NCBI GenBank assembly: GCA_022701365.1
Contig: JAKUHH010000150.1
Location: 1,178,001 to 1,242,000 of the forward strand
From: Mycocentrospora acerina
Taxonomy: Eukaryota > Ascomycota > Dothideomycetes > Pleosporales
DNA length: 64,000 nucleotides
Direction of reading: 5' to 3'
A model generated the notes under the pieces. It saw nothing but the letters and a program-made list of their open reading frames with translations, was not told where the DNA came from and did not search any database. The position numbers and the translations under genes were made by a program. Below are positions 32,701 through 44,128 of the stretch, piece by piece (the stretch's first letter is position 1; each line of letters starts with the position of its first letter).

Positions 32701-33687
32701 GGAGAGAACCAGATAGGGTTTTCAAATGCGTTTCCAGACCATGAACGGAAATCTAGCCGGAGGCGGAGACCCGAAGGGAAATTACTCGTGCAGAGGTGCA
32801 CCGCCGTTAGATGATACGAGCGCGGAGATGCGATTCCTTCCAAGCAACGCTCGCTCATGCGCTCGGGGCTGACCCGTGTGTGGCTGGAACTACGATGGCG
32901 ATCATGACTCGCAGGATGAACCGTTCATGCTTTGTACTGTGGAGTCCGGTGGAATTACCCATAACGGAAGATTGGCTCGGTGTATAGTTCGCATTGGCTT
33001 TATGAGTGTCTGAGAGAATTATTGAGGAATATCAACTATGACCGGTAGTAATTTTTCGCGGCCATGGCTAGGCGTGCACGTTTCGTGAGAGCATGAAAAC
33101 AGACCCTGAATTGGGTTGAATCTGTTTGATGGTACTGCGGTGACTGACGTGGGCGAGTGTACAATGTTGGCCGAGAGCATCGCTCAACTGACCGAGGTAT
33201 ACCCATCATTTAACGGTGGCATTGATTCTCGAATATGTGGGTAAGTGTTTGGCATTTGCCGCACGAGAAGACTTGATCCTAAATCAGCTACCTGTTCCTG
33301 CTACCAGGAATATAGAGTTTGGCTGCTGCACACTAGTAAACGGTTAATATTAGTGCAATATGCAACTCTGGCATCATGCTTTGTCTTCCACGTGTCGAAC
33401 GGATTGACAGCAGACCCTGGCACAGCTTAGCGCGAAAGAGAAAACTCGAAAACTCGATGTCACTAGTGTAGGAATGACACAACTACGAGCTGTAATTCCA
33501 CATGAGTGAATTTACGATGATGCGAGATCTTCCGGATACGAAGACCAACTAAGTCACCATCGTTTGAGCTCAATACAACTGCCTCAAGAGGCAGGCAGAG
33601 GCGATTGCAATTTCAAGACCTCTACTCCGAAACGCCGCATTCTATCAAACCATGAAGAGTCATCACGCAAGAGTGTGTCTTCTCTTC
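29718..33687. other. Gene-poor region (about 4 kb)
   Basis: No conserved protein could be recognised in any frame. The longest frames are short, lack spliceable partners and have irregular composition; base composition is visibly richer in A+T than the preceding genes. A stretch at about 30750-31180 has many in-frame stops in otherwise protein-like sequence and may be a decayed mobile element, but no transposase motif, terminal repeat or target duplication could be confirmed. Confidence 0.5.
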
Positions 33688-35134
33688 CTAGTCGACAGGG
33701 GCATGCTTAAACAGAAAAGACACACTCTCGCCGTTGTGTGTTCGCCTACAGGCCTCGGCAAGCTTTTTGAATGGTCAGAACATAATCTCAGTGTAGTCAC
33801 GAGTCTTCACTTACGGTTGGGCTGATGTCAATGGTCTCAATTCGATCACAAACCTCCTTCTTATCCTCATGCGGGACAGTGTTGGTGACGACAATTTTTT
33901 TGAGCTTGCTGCCGTTCAAGGCTTCGATTGCGTTGCCACTCAAGATACCGTGTGTGACAATGGCAATGGCATCTTTTGCGCCACCTTGCTCAATAAGAAC
34001 ACTCGCAGCCTTGACAAGAGTGCCGCAAGTATCAGCCATGTCGTCAACAAGAATAGCAGTTCTGCCGGTGACTTCTCCAACCAGTGTCATTCTAGAGACT
34101 TCGTTGGGACGAGTGCGCTCCTTGTGAATGAGAGCAAAAGGCAAGTTGAGGCCATCAGCGATCGACGTTGCTCTGCGAACTTGTCAGCTTCACACTCTGC
34201 GCAACGAATGATCCCCAAGATTTAGCAAGCCATCTGCCCAATGTCCAGACTAGGTAACACGGGACTCCCCCACATTCACATGGAACTACTATTGTGTAGA
34301 AGGAACTCCTACCTCTTCGCACCTCCGGCATCCGGACTAACGATGACACAGTTTTCAACATCGCAGTTCTCACGAATCCACCTCAATGTGCTCGGCTCCG
34401 CGTAGAGGTTGTCTACGGGAACGTTGAAGAAACCTTGAATCTGACTAGCATGGAGATCCATGGTGATAATGTGGTTACAACCCGCAGTCTGAAGCATGTT
34501 TGCCATAAGTTTCGCTGTAATAGGTGCACGGGACTTGTCTTTCTTGTCCTGCCGAGCGTATGGGAAGTTAGGAAGCACAGCAGTGATACGACGCGCGGAT
34601 GCTGTCTTGCACGCGTTGATCATTATCAGGAGTTCCATGAGGGCGTCGTTGATGTCGCCAGGAGGCGTTGATTGCAGAATGAATACTGTTATGGGGTAAG
34701 CTATGTTGCACTATGGTCGGACACTTAATCTCCCGGCTGTTGAGGCGTACCATCTTCGTCTCTGACAGACTCGCCAATGGTCACAGAAGTCTCTTGATTT
34801 GAGTACTGCAGGACCAGGATCTTGGTCAGTTCTATTCCGAGCCTGAACAACGTTAGTAAGGCTTTGCTTTTTGCATGAATCTGTCCAGCGCGGCCTCAAA
34901 TACAAACTTGTAATTTGAGAAAAAAGCCGAGTCAGCTGTCGAAATATTTGATATATTTTGAGGTCCCATGTGCAGCTCCTGAGGGGCATCGAAAGTCGGA
35001 CACCTTTTGCAGAGAGGGTGATTCAAATTTACTGAGACTAAGAAAATCAAAAGTCAAACGTACCTATCAGCCACAAGGCGGGCAAGCTCTGGATAGCTGT
35101 TGCCCGTGAGCAGCTTGATACTGTTGGTAGCCAT
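33688..35134 (-). CDS. PRS: Ribose-phosphate pyrophosphokinase (PRPP synthetase)
   Basis: Five exons: 35134-35064, 34842-34751, 34685-34313, 34172-33815 and 33762-33688, giving about 322 aa. The enzyme makes PRPP from ribose-5-phosphate and ATP for purine, pyrimidine, His, Trp and NAD synthesis in the cytosol. It starts MATNSIKLLTGNSYPELAR; exon 2 joins as ADR|LGIELTKILVLQYSNQETSV; FILQSTPPGDINDALMELL follows. Catalytic and substrate motifs are present: NFPYARQDKKDKSRAPITAK (catalytic flexible-loop region), DLHASQIQGFF (divalent cation/PRPP signature), and AILVDDMADTCGTL (PRPP-binding loop). The terminal exon encodes LAEACRRTHNGESVSFLFK. No regulatory insertion as in yeast Prs1/Prs5, so it is a class I, Prs2/3/4-type subunit. 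Intron 1 is long for this window (221 bp). Confidence 0.94.
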
Positions 35135-36344
35135 GTTGGCGAGAATTTGTGAGTGAGTGGACACTGACTCTGTCGTCAGTATCAACTTTTCTGTGCAGAT
35201 GGGCATGCACGGACCACGCGGAATTATCTATCGCCGATATCGGCACGTGACGACTACACGATACTCATCCTCTCTCTGCTTGGATTATGGATTGTAACAA
35301 TGATCCTGCCAGTATCACAAGCGCAGTGTGTCATCTAGATACTGTGCCGTGGGACACAATCTACACCGTCGTACACGACACCTGACGCTTCAGGCCGAAC
35401 TTGAAACATAGTCTAACCCATTGCTAGCCAGAATCTTTCACGACTTTCCCGATATCACAGCGATTTCAGTTACGTTTCTTATGCGGTCAATTCTGTTTAC
35501 ATACAAGTTGCAAATACCGCGTTAAGACTATTCATCACGTGAAGATTTATTTGTGCGTTTCCAACGGACATTGAGTTGCCCTCCTAATAAGCAGAATGTG
35601 ACTTTTTAGCCCCGCTTTTTCATTATTGTCGGGAACTTTGTTAACACCCTGGCTCCGTTAGAATGTGTCAAAACGGCATCGGTCATGCCAGGAGGCCGGC
35701 AGCCTTTTTTTTTTTTAATTCTGGCCCGATGCTCCTGTCTCCTGGATGCATGTGTCACCTGTGCGCTTAGAGTGCAGAGGCTGGCTGAGAGCGGCCTGGG
35801 GTGTCATCGTCGGGGTTTCCATAATCGATGCTAAAGCAACCTTGAGCGCACTAAAAGCGCCACACATTCAGGACGGCACGTCTATGAAAGGACAAATTTA
35901 TTAATTAGAATCCCCTTACGGGAAGATCTTGATACAATCTACGCTACAAACCCATGTCCATGTTATGACATCCTTACTGAAATTCGAGTAGCTAGTTCAG
36001 AGATGCCTGGAACTTCTTACAGAATGTCGTCGTTGACATATCACTCCTCCAGTAAGGAGAGACCCCTGATGTACTGAAACAATTGCGCTGCCGGGGTATT
36101 GGTTGCAAAAAAAAGAACATGGAAAAGAAGAACATGAGGCGTCCCGCCTTGGTAAAAATGCGCTCGACGATAGAAGGTTAGGCTTTGAGAGAAATATATT
36201 GGAAATGATTCTGGTTCATATTGTGAGAAGCTTTCGTTAAAGTTGAAGTAGTATGGTCAATGAAGAGATATGCAGGCGGCGTTAATGTCGTCGTCGTCAT
36301 CGTGAAAGAAGGGCGAACTAAAATGACATTTCGCGTAGGCATCA
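35135..36344. other. Intergenic region
   Basis: 1.2 kb between the PRPP synthetase start and the Uds1-domain gene stop, both on -. Holds a poly-T run (35706-35718). It should contain the PRS promoter. No gene recognised. Confidence 0.6.
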
Positions 36345-38069
36345 TCAGCAGGTCTGCTCGCACATGGCACCGATCGCCTTCTCAATGTCGGTGAATAGGT
36401 TGAGAACATGACCATCAGCGTAAATTTTAATTGACTCGGTCTCAATTTTCTCCGCTCGGGTGCGACTGGTCTCTGCCTTGACGGGGCTTCGCGGTGGTGT
36501 GGTCTCTGCATAGTTGTCTCGGGTGTCGCGAGTTGCGGTAGGGCTCAGCACAATTGCTGCAGCGACGTGCTCAAGTAGCTTTTGGCGAAGACGCAAGCGT
36601 CGATTCTCAGCCTGTTCTAGCTTGGAGATAAACTCGTCGATTGAGATATCAAGTTCTGCAAGCGCTTCCTCTTGCTTCAAGAGTGATTCGCGGGAGAATA
36701 TAACCGTCTCGCCACGTCGAAGATATGCAATCATGCGGCTGTGCAACTTCTGGCGACCTGCTCTAAGTGATTTATAAGTTTTACGGAGGTAGTCGCAGCG
36801 CTCATCCAATGCCCTCAATTCCTGTGATAATGTCAGAAACTACTCTCTGAGGATCGAGTGGTTCGAACTTACTCTTGACAAGGAAGTCACGTCGCGCTTG
36901 TTCAAAACTTCAAAATTTGAGGCTTGGTCGTATGCTTGTTTGTGGAGCAACTTCTTGTCGACGTCACACATACGTGTTGATGCCTCTTGAACACGCATTC
37001 CTTGAGGTAGCTTCCAAGCATCCGTGGGTATGGACTCAGGACTGTTCCCCTCGGAACATGCTCTACTATGTTTGTGAACATTGTTACCTTTTCGATCTGT
37101 AGGTCGACCACGAGCCATGATGGATGATTCTGACATGATCCTAGTGTGAGCTGAGACGACATGGGATGAGATGGGGTCTCGTTTCTCAGATCGTGGGGAG
37201 CCTCGATTCGGAGACAATGATGGTACAGAGAAAGGAGGGGATTTTTCTGACGGGGGAGTGGGAAGCGGAGTGTAGGCCTTTGGTGATCGTTTGGTGTCAT
37301 TCGAGCTGGGGGGTGTCCTTCTCCCTGACGCAGCTGAGGCCGAGGATATGAGCTGTGTTTTATTGGTCTGCAAGTTGAGTTTTAGAGGAGGCGGCGAGCT
37401 CTTTCGTTCGATTGCAGGTGATTTGGGAGGCACCTCTGGCGGAAGCTCGTGGTTGTTGGGTATAGAACTTGTCACCTCCAGGAGAGGTTGTAGGCTTGGA
37501 CGACGACCATATATGGGAGATCGTGGTCTTGAGTGGGGGCTGAGCACCTCTGAGTTTGGTGACAAAGTTTGCTGCGCCATGATGGGTGAAGGGCCAGTGA
37601 CGCATGACATCAAGGCATCGCCAAATGGCCCGGCTCTCCAATTTGTCCCAGGAGAATTATATGTCCTATCGTAGCTAAAGGAATCCTCTGACATCTTGCG
37701 AAGAGGTGGTCTTCCTGGTATTGTTGCTAGGAGGAATCAGCGCATGTCACAGAGCCAGGTTGCTTTAAACTTACGAGAATCGATTGGCATTTCCTGTACG
37801 GTAGTCATGGCCACCCCAACTTCAGCCATACTGAAGTTCCTTCGTTTCGACATTGAGGAACAATTGCGTTGCCAAAAAGGAACTCTTTCCGGTAAGATGG
37901 CAGTGTCACTGAGCGAGGTAGAAGAGCGGCCGGCAGACAATGCAGCAAGTCTGTCAGACTTGGTTGGCCAGAATTGGTACTTTGAAGCAGATGTTGAAGT
38001 GATTGCAACTGACGGACTTTGCTGGACGTCGTTTAGCGAGGAAGCTCGACGATGCGAGTGGGGGCTCAT
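36345..38069 (-). CDS. Uds1-domain (up-regulated during septation) coiled-coil protein
   Basis: Three exons: 38069-37775, 37726-36873 and 36821-36345, giving about 541 aa with phase-correct joins (IDS|PTIPGRPPLRKM and TSLSR|ELRALDERCD). The C-terminal third matches the Uds1 family: LLHKQAYDQASNFEVLN, ELRALDERCDYLRKTYKSLRAGR, FSRESLLKQEEALAELDISIDEF and KLEQAENRRLRLRQKLLEHVA. Members are coiled-coil proteins linked to septation in fission yeast; molecular function is unknown. The N-terminal 330 residues are Ser/Pro-rich with many SP sites (PRSPIYGRRPSLQP, PPSEKSPPFSVPSLSP), fitting kinase regulation. A further 5' exon is possible: a frame from 38241 with a GTGTGAGT donor near 38107 can be spliced into SSLNDVQ without breaking phase. 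Confidence 0.78.
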
Positions 38070-41000
38070 GTGAATGGAGATTTGGCTGGATAAAACTCAC
38101 ACTCTGCGAGGATGGTTCTTGGGTTATATAGACCGAAGAAACATCTGCCACAGGGCGCATGCAGCTGGAGATATGTTCCATGACAGTCGTTTGAGGTTCC
38201 CGTGGCTTACTGTCTGAGGTACAAGGTTGATGAGACTTCAAAGAGCGGGTACGTCAAACATAAGAACGTTCCCTGCATGTGTATGACAAAAGGTAGCGAG
38301 CGAATAAAGTGTGGCTAGCTTAGAATACTATTGATATGTGCGGTGACGAGGACTTCCCTGCACATCCAACTGCCCAATAGCGGCGATGTCGCTAGGCTGC
38401 CGGAGGCGTAACTAGAGTCGGACGTCGAGGCAATGGGGTGAAACAAGAGCCTAACCTCCCATGTCTGGCGGGAGCGTGGGGAAGCTATAACGTCACCACA
38501 TATAGCCCAGGGTTAGGAGTGATCTGCAGCATGGCACCACCGTTGTTGCCATGCTTCTTCGCGTAGGTACCCACGCCTCAGTAGCGGGTTCTCTTGATTT
38601 CCTCCGAAGTTGTTGATCCGCAATGTTGGAAGCTACGATTAGCGCATCACCTGCAGTTGATTGCCCGCATGATGCAGCAAAACTAGATTACGACAGGACA
38701 TATGACAGCCCTAGTGTTGTGGGCGGCGTGCTGCTGGTTCAACGACGCAGAGGCTCTTGTGCGAAGAGGGCAGGATAGCCGGTCGGAGGAGGTTGAGATG
38801 CGGGGCGGAAGTAGGCATGGTGGCCCAGCTCCGAGAAGGGCGTGTGATTCCGACGACGGTTGCTGAGCTCACCATTGGAGGTCCCGTTTACCCGGACTTG
38901 ACTCCAAACAGGACGGGGTGTGCCCATGCAGAAGACTCAAGCTTTCTGGCTTCGGAATGCTGAGAGAAACAAGCAGGTGTGCGGGCGAGCCTGGCCGCCA
39001 TTCGTCTGTGCGAACAGCCACCCGACAAACATGCGCTCCGGCGAAACCAGCCGCGGCACAACCCGAGGACTATGCACTATCTACAATGACATCCGTTTCA
39101 AAGCACGTTCTGGACACACGTGCGGGTGCCGTGAAGCGTGAGGCTGCGGTGGACTGCAGGGCTCCATCCGCGTGCAGCGATCTCCCTGGTACGCGAGTTG
39201 GGCAGGTCGCAGATATTCTGTGGTGCAACTCCTGGAACAATGGGGCTTTTGTCTGCTGCCATAGTAGCCGCGCTGCGCTTTCCCACCATTGCTGCACATA
39301 CGTCGTAGGCCAGCGCCTCGTCTAGCCCGTAGTGAAAAGCCCCAAGCTGTCATGCAACCGCCAGCACAACCGCCAGAGCAACGCAGTGGTTCTTCAACAA
39401 ACCACCTCGACACTTGGCGCCCCAACGGCTGGATGCAGGGATTCCGCATTAGAGTCGAACACAAGGTGGAGACCAGCCCTCGATCCTTCAGGCGTAGCTC
39501 CGTATGTAGTGCTCGACACCAGCGCCTCATCGCACCCTCCAGTACTAGACACTCCATCCATCGTGCTGCTATTTCGGACCATGGAACAGCCTATTCTGGT
39601 CATGGCGAGCGACAAACAGCCCGTCTTCAATATCTACCCTGCCCTCATCAAACCTTGCGCCATCCTCCCATCCGATGATCTTCAGGCGCGAGGAAGGCGC
39701 GCCATGCTTGCGCTCCATCAGGATAGGTGCTCAACCAAGGCCCGGCTATTCTGCCCTCCATCGACGGAGCATCCTCTCGGACTATATTGATCTTCAGCTA
39801 TCGGCGGCTGGTGAGGAAGAATCGGGCTTTTTCCCTGTCGCCGTCTGAGCCGTTTCAGGCCGATATCCTTGTCTGTTCTGCCGTTGGAGGCTGGGTTACC
39901 CAGGTGCCGCGTAGATACATGCTTATTCACACATTGCCCACGTCCAGGCCCAGCAGAATTTGACGCCGTCACAAATATAATCTCACCTTTGTTGCACACT
40001 CGGTCATGGCTGTTTGTGAGTACGTGAGCGCCTTGTTTTTTCGTAAGGTCTTGCATGACCTACTCCCTCACACTCTCGACTAATACCCACACTGCAGCCA
40101 GACGTACCTGAGTACTATAGCTAGCAGGTGATTGATGCACGCACCTGTGCATCGAAACTAATCCTGCACTACATATCCTAAATATGGCCATACCTCTTCT
40201 TAGTTGTCTCCACTATCTCCTCAATCATCCAGGTTTTGGTTCTAGGAAGTATGCCCCCAACAACATAGCTTCATATTAAGCAACTGTCGTCCATTTCGAG
40301 ACAAAGCCGCATACAGTCGCGCTTCCCCATAAATCCCACTGATTCATAGTTGCTTTGTGCCGATCCACCAAGATTTCCAAACCTCCAAACCGCCGATCGA
40401 GAACACTAGCTATCCACACACTGGCGGAACGAGGCTACAAAAGAAACCACTCACTTTCTATACACATGGCTGGCGCGTTAGCCTCACCCCTATCTCATCG
40501 CAGATCAACTCACTACTGGACCTTTACAATCACATTTCATCTCCATTCCTTACGTTCCTCGTCCCACCATTCTTAGTACCCAGCCCCTCCTCCTCTACCC
40601 TGTCTAATCTACGGATGTTTCTTGATTTCTCTCCCCACAAAGCTCGCACAGTATCTGTCTGAAGGCCGCTACCTCCGGCCTGTATGGCACCGGCGCAGTC
40701 GGCAAGATTCTCAACTGGACATCGGCTCCCCCATGCCGCTTTCGGGTAGTTGAGCCTGAGGCCCAAGGCTGCTACTTGGTACGTTTCATGGATCCAGGTT
40801 ACATGGAAACTATCCTAAAACATCAAGTAGCACGGACCGCCGTCGGATTGGTTCAAGTATAAGGGATTTTGACTTGTTGGGGCTGTGGAGCGTTTTCTCA
40901 TGTTTAGTAACGTCCCACATGTTCATCTATCTGCTATTGAATCCGACATCTCAATTATTGGGTTTGGTAGTAGGCATGTCAGTTTGCTTATCCTGAATTA

Positions 41001-42209
41001 CGATGATTGGCGCCAGACTCCACAGAGTGTGCTGTAAATGCAAATCGCATGATGCCAGCAATCCAATGCCCCTTACTAAACACTGCAGGAGAATAGCCCA
41101 TGCCAAAGTTGCACGACTCCGTAGCATTGATTCATGATTTTTTTTTCAAAGCTAATGACATTAGCCAAATATTGCCTACAGTACAATACCTGTTTGTGAG
41201 AAGAGATCAGACCATTTGCAGAAGCACAATACCCGCTTGCCAAAAGCCCCCCGTCTAACGCCTACGTCCAATCAGTTTCCTCTATGGCGAAATGATGCCG
41301 TCATTAGAAAAAAACACCCCAGTTCTTTCCTCATCATAGGTCAATAATGTGAAACGCATGCACCCAGTCAACGGTCCACAGTCTACACAATACGCCCTCT
41401 CATTATTCTCCGCCAACTCTACTTCTAGTCCCCAACCCCTTTGCTGTGCGCCTTCGCTTACACATTCCTTGTCCCTATATCTCATCGACAGGGATCTGTT
41501 CTTTTTGGTGTAGGAAGGAGTATTGCCCCTTTCAACGCACCCTAGCTGACGGCTTTTCGGCATTTTGCTCAGAGTAAGGAAGGTGGGCAGGAGCAGGATT
41601 TAAAACCCAACTCCAACCCTGCGTTTTTGAAGTCTGTATAGCTGCGGTTCATATGATGGCGAGTGTCTTCTTGTTGAAGTGGACTGACTAATGGGTTGGT
41701 AATTTTTTGCAATCCATGTTTGTACTTGGATCACCCTTGTGAGGGGCCCAAAGGAATTGGGGCCGCAAAGCACGTTGCCAGTCTCAGAGAAGGGTATTCA
41801 GGAGGGCCGGCAAGGGTCCAATTAGAGTTTTTTTTTAATATCGTAGTGGAGGTGGACAGCAATATGGCTCAATCAAAAGGCGGAAAAGTGCCAAGCAGTA
41901 ATCCACCGCTGTTATCTTTTCCTGTTCATTTGTAGCCAGTGAACGATGGTCGCTTACGGGCGTAACATCGAAACAGGCAAGTAGATGCTCAGTTTGTAGC
42001 CTGAGAAGAGAACTTGTGTGTGTGGGCAGGATATAGAGAATCAATCATTTGGTACATGTATCATACATTTGAAACGCTTCTTCTACGTTCTAGGCACATG
42101 CGCAAACTTGCAAACCGCCAAATCAGTCGATATTGACGACGAATGCACCTCGGCCCATGCTAACCACTTGAAGGTATCAAAGGCTGTCGCATCTCATTCG
42201 CCAGCCTCC
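38070..42209. other. Second gene-poor region (about 4.1 kb)
   Basis: Apart from possible 5' sequence of the Uds1 gene up to about 38250, no conserved gene is recognisable. Composition is mixed: a GC-richer block (38700-39700) then AT-richer sequence. Frames of up to about 150 codons occur on both strands in the GC-richer block but overlap each other and look like chance frames. A 92-codon frame at 41563-41282 (-) is unrecognised. Confidence 0.5.
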
Positions 42210-43905
42210 CTATCGAAGTTCAACACCCAATCTCTCCACCAGCAAACTCCGCAACCGCTCATGCATCTCATTAGTTTCTTCATTGGTCAGCGTGCGCTCC
42301 AAACTGCGGTAGTTGATGCGATAGCATAAGCTCCTACGGCTTGTCTTAGGATGCAGAAACTCATCAGTAAGCCTCACATCCTCGACCAAGTCGCCGCAGA
42401 CTTCGCGAGCAATTTCCATGACGTCGTTTTCATGAAATGCGGGGGGAGTAGGAGAAGCTTGGGGGACCTGGTTTTGGGTCTGAACTGCTCCGGGTATTGT
42501 GATGGATGTCGATGGGTGAAGAGCTGAAGCACCCCCTGCAGCGCTGGAGCTGCTCCGCAGCCAGAAACTCACGTCTTTGAAGCATGCGGGGTACTTGCTG
42601 AACGGAATGAATCGCTGAATAGGCTTTTGTTCGCTAAATTGAGAGAGAAAACGTTGGTCTTTTGACCAGAATAACCGGATGTCGGGAATTGAGTACAGCA
42701 GCATAGCAATACGCTCAAGGCCGATTCCAAATGCCCAACCAATACGGTGAGGCATGGAGGCGTTGTCTAGGACCGGCTGAGAGACAACACCGCAGCCGAG
42801 CACTTCAAGCCAGTCACCTTGCCAGAAGACCTCGAGTTCCCAGCTCGGCGATGTGAACGGGAAGTAGGCTTCTACCCAGCGGACTTTTAGTGGTTCATCT
42901 GGTGTTGTTGTAGTTGCAGAGGGTACTGTAGCACTTTTAGCGGCGTTGAAGATGGTAACAACCATGTCTTCAAGACTTCGTTTAAGGTGCGCAGCGATAG
43001 CCTCGACTTCTTCCGATGAGTGAGTTGCCTGTAGCGGATTGCGCTCAGTATGAAATGTAGGGTTTGGATCTTCAACCGCGACGTCGTGTTTGGGAATCCT
43101 GGCGACATCATCCCATATCACTTGGGCAAGTGACTTGCCTTCTTTCTCTGCTTGCTGCTTATCCCACGTCCTTGCTCCCTCCATTTGGTGGAACACAGGG
43201 TAGTGACTTCGATCGATGGCGTCTCGTCGGTAAACATCCGCACTTATGAGGTAGCCCTCACTTTCATTGTTGCGGAAGGTGTCGGCCTGGTGTGCTGATG
43301 TGTGTGTCCTGAGCACGGTTTCTTTATTCAAATAATATGTATCTGTTTTGCTCCGACCGACGTGGTCGGTAGGAAAGCCTAGAGAATCGAAGTTCTGGCT
43401 AGTGGTAACAATTGGAAACAGGTTGTTGTGCGCTTTGTATCCAGGGAAGCGGGACTCGATGAGTTTGCGGGTAATTGTAATGGGGTGGTCAGGTTGGAGA
43501 TGTAGACGTCTGGGAATGGCGTCCAAAATGGATGGGGGCGTGTTCATCCATTCATCAGTTTTGTAGGTCCTGCCCTCTACTTTTATTTCATTTGACGATG
43601 CTCCTAGAAAAGAATTAGAAGTGCGCTCCTAAACATCACCACCTGACTCAATTAAGGATCCCGATATTAATCCCACAAGCCTGAACAGGTGTTTGATCGT
43701 CTTGTAAGATTGAAGCCGTCGTTTAGGGAAAAGGCACGCTGCTGCTTTTGGTCGGAAACGAAAGATCACATGACTTGGACTTACCAGAAGAATTATATCT
43801 TACGGCATTCGGCCACGAGCAACGTGGCAGGCATGGCTTCCGTGCCCACAATGCATTGGGACCGACCCAACGGCACAGACCCGCTGAGATGGGCTGTACG
43901 CGCAT
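42210..43905 (-). CDS. MSF1: Mitochondrial phenylalanyl-tRNA synthetase
   Basis: Two exons: 43905-43785 and 43603-42210, intron 43784-43604 (GTAAGT...TTCTAG), giving about 504 aa. It charges mitochondrial tRNA-Phe. Exon 1 (MRVQPISAGLCRWVGPNALW...) is basic and lacks acidic residues, a matrix presequence; it joins as NSSG|ASSNEIKVEG. An upstream in-frame ATG (44043) is possible. Core motifs: GYKAHNNLFPIVTTSQNFDSLG region, YYLNKETVLRTHTSAHQ, YPVFHQMEGAR (motif 2 area), ELEVFWQGDWLEVLGCGVV and AFGIGLERIAMLLYSIPDIRLFW (motif 3). The C-terminal FDX-ACB anticodon-binding domain is visible as KYPACFKDVSFWL...VEDVRLTDEF...RSLCYRINYRSLERTLTNEE. A Ser/Ala/Pro-rich insertion of about 35 residues sits inside that domain. 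Confidence 0.95.
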
Positions 43906-44128
43906 CTTGTCGGTGATATGGGCGCAATGGTGGCTGCGGGACTCACAGTCGCGTCCAGAAATGCGCGCCAAGAGACTGTGGACCGAGCCAATGGCCCACG
44001 ACCAATGACGTCGCTCCCGTCGCAATTCTCGGTTATACAACAAAGCCCGCGCAATTCACCTCGCTGTGCTTAAGACTGCAGCATTCCCGTGCGGACTACA
44101 TGCGGCCTCTGTCTCGTCCCAAAGCATC
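43906..44128. promoter_or_regulatory. Shared promoter of mitochondrial PheRS and carrier genes
   Basis: About 223 bp between divergent start codons of two mitochondrial-protein genes. Contains ACTCACAGTCGCG and CCAATG-type sequence (43986-44012) that could bind the CCAAT complex on either strand. Regulatory reading is inference. Confidence 0.5.

Noticed and set aside
39081..39790. Frames of 130-158 codons on both strands in the GC-rich island
   Set aside because: They overlap each other on opposite strands, are Cys/Arg/Pro-rich without pattern, and no similarity is apparent.
41282..41563. 92-codon minus-strand frame
   Set aside because: No signal peptide, domain or homologue recognised; cannot be separated from chance.
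44043..44043. Upstream ATG for mitochondrial PheRS
   Set aside because: In frame, but it would leave under 90 bp to the divergent carrier start and adds His/Glu-containing sequence unlike a presequence; ATG 43905 preferred, not proven.
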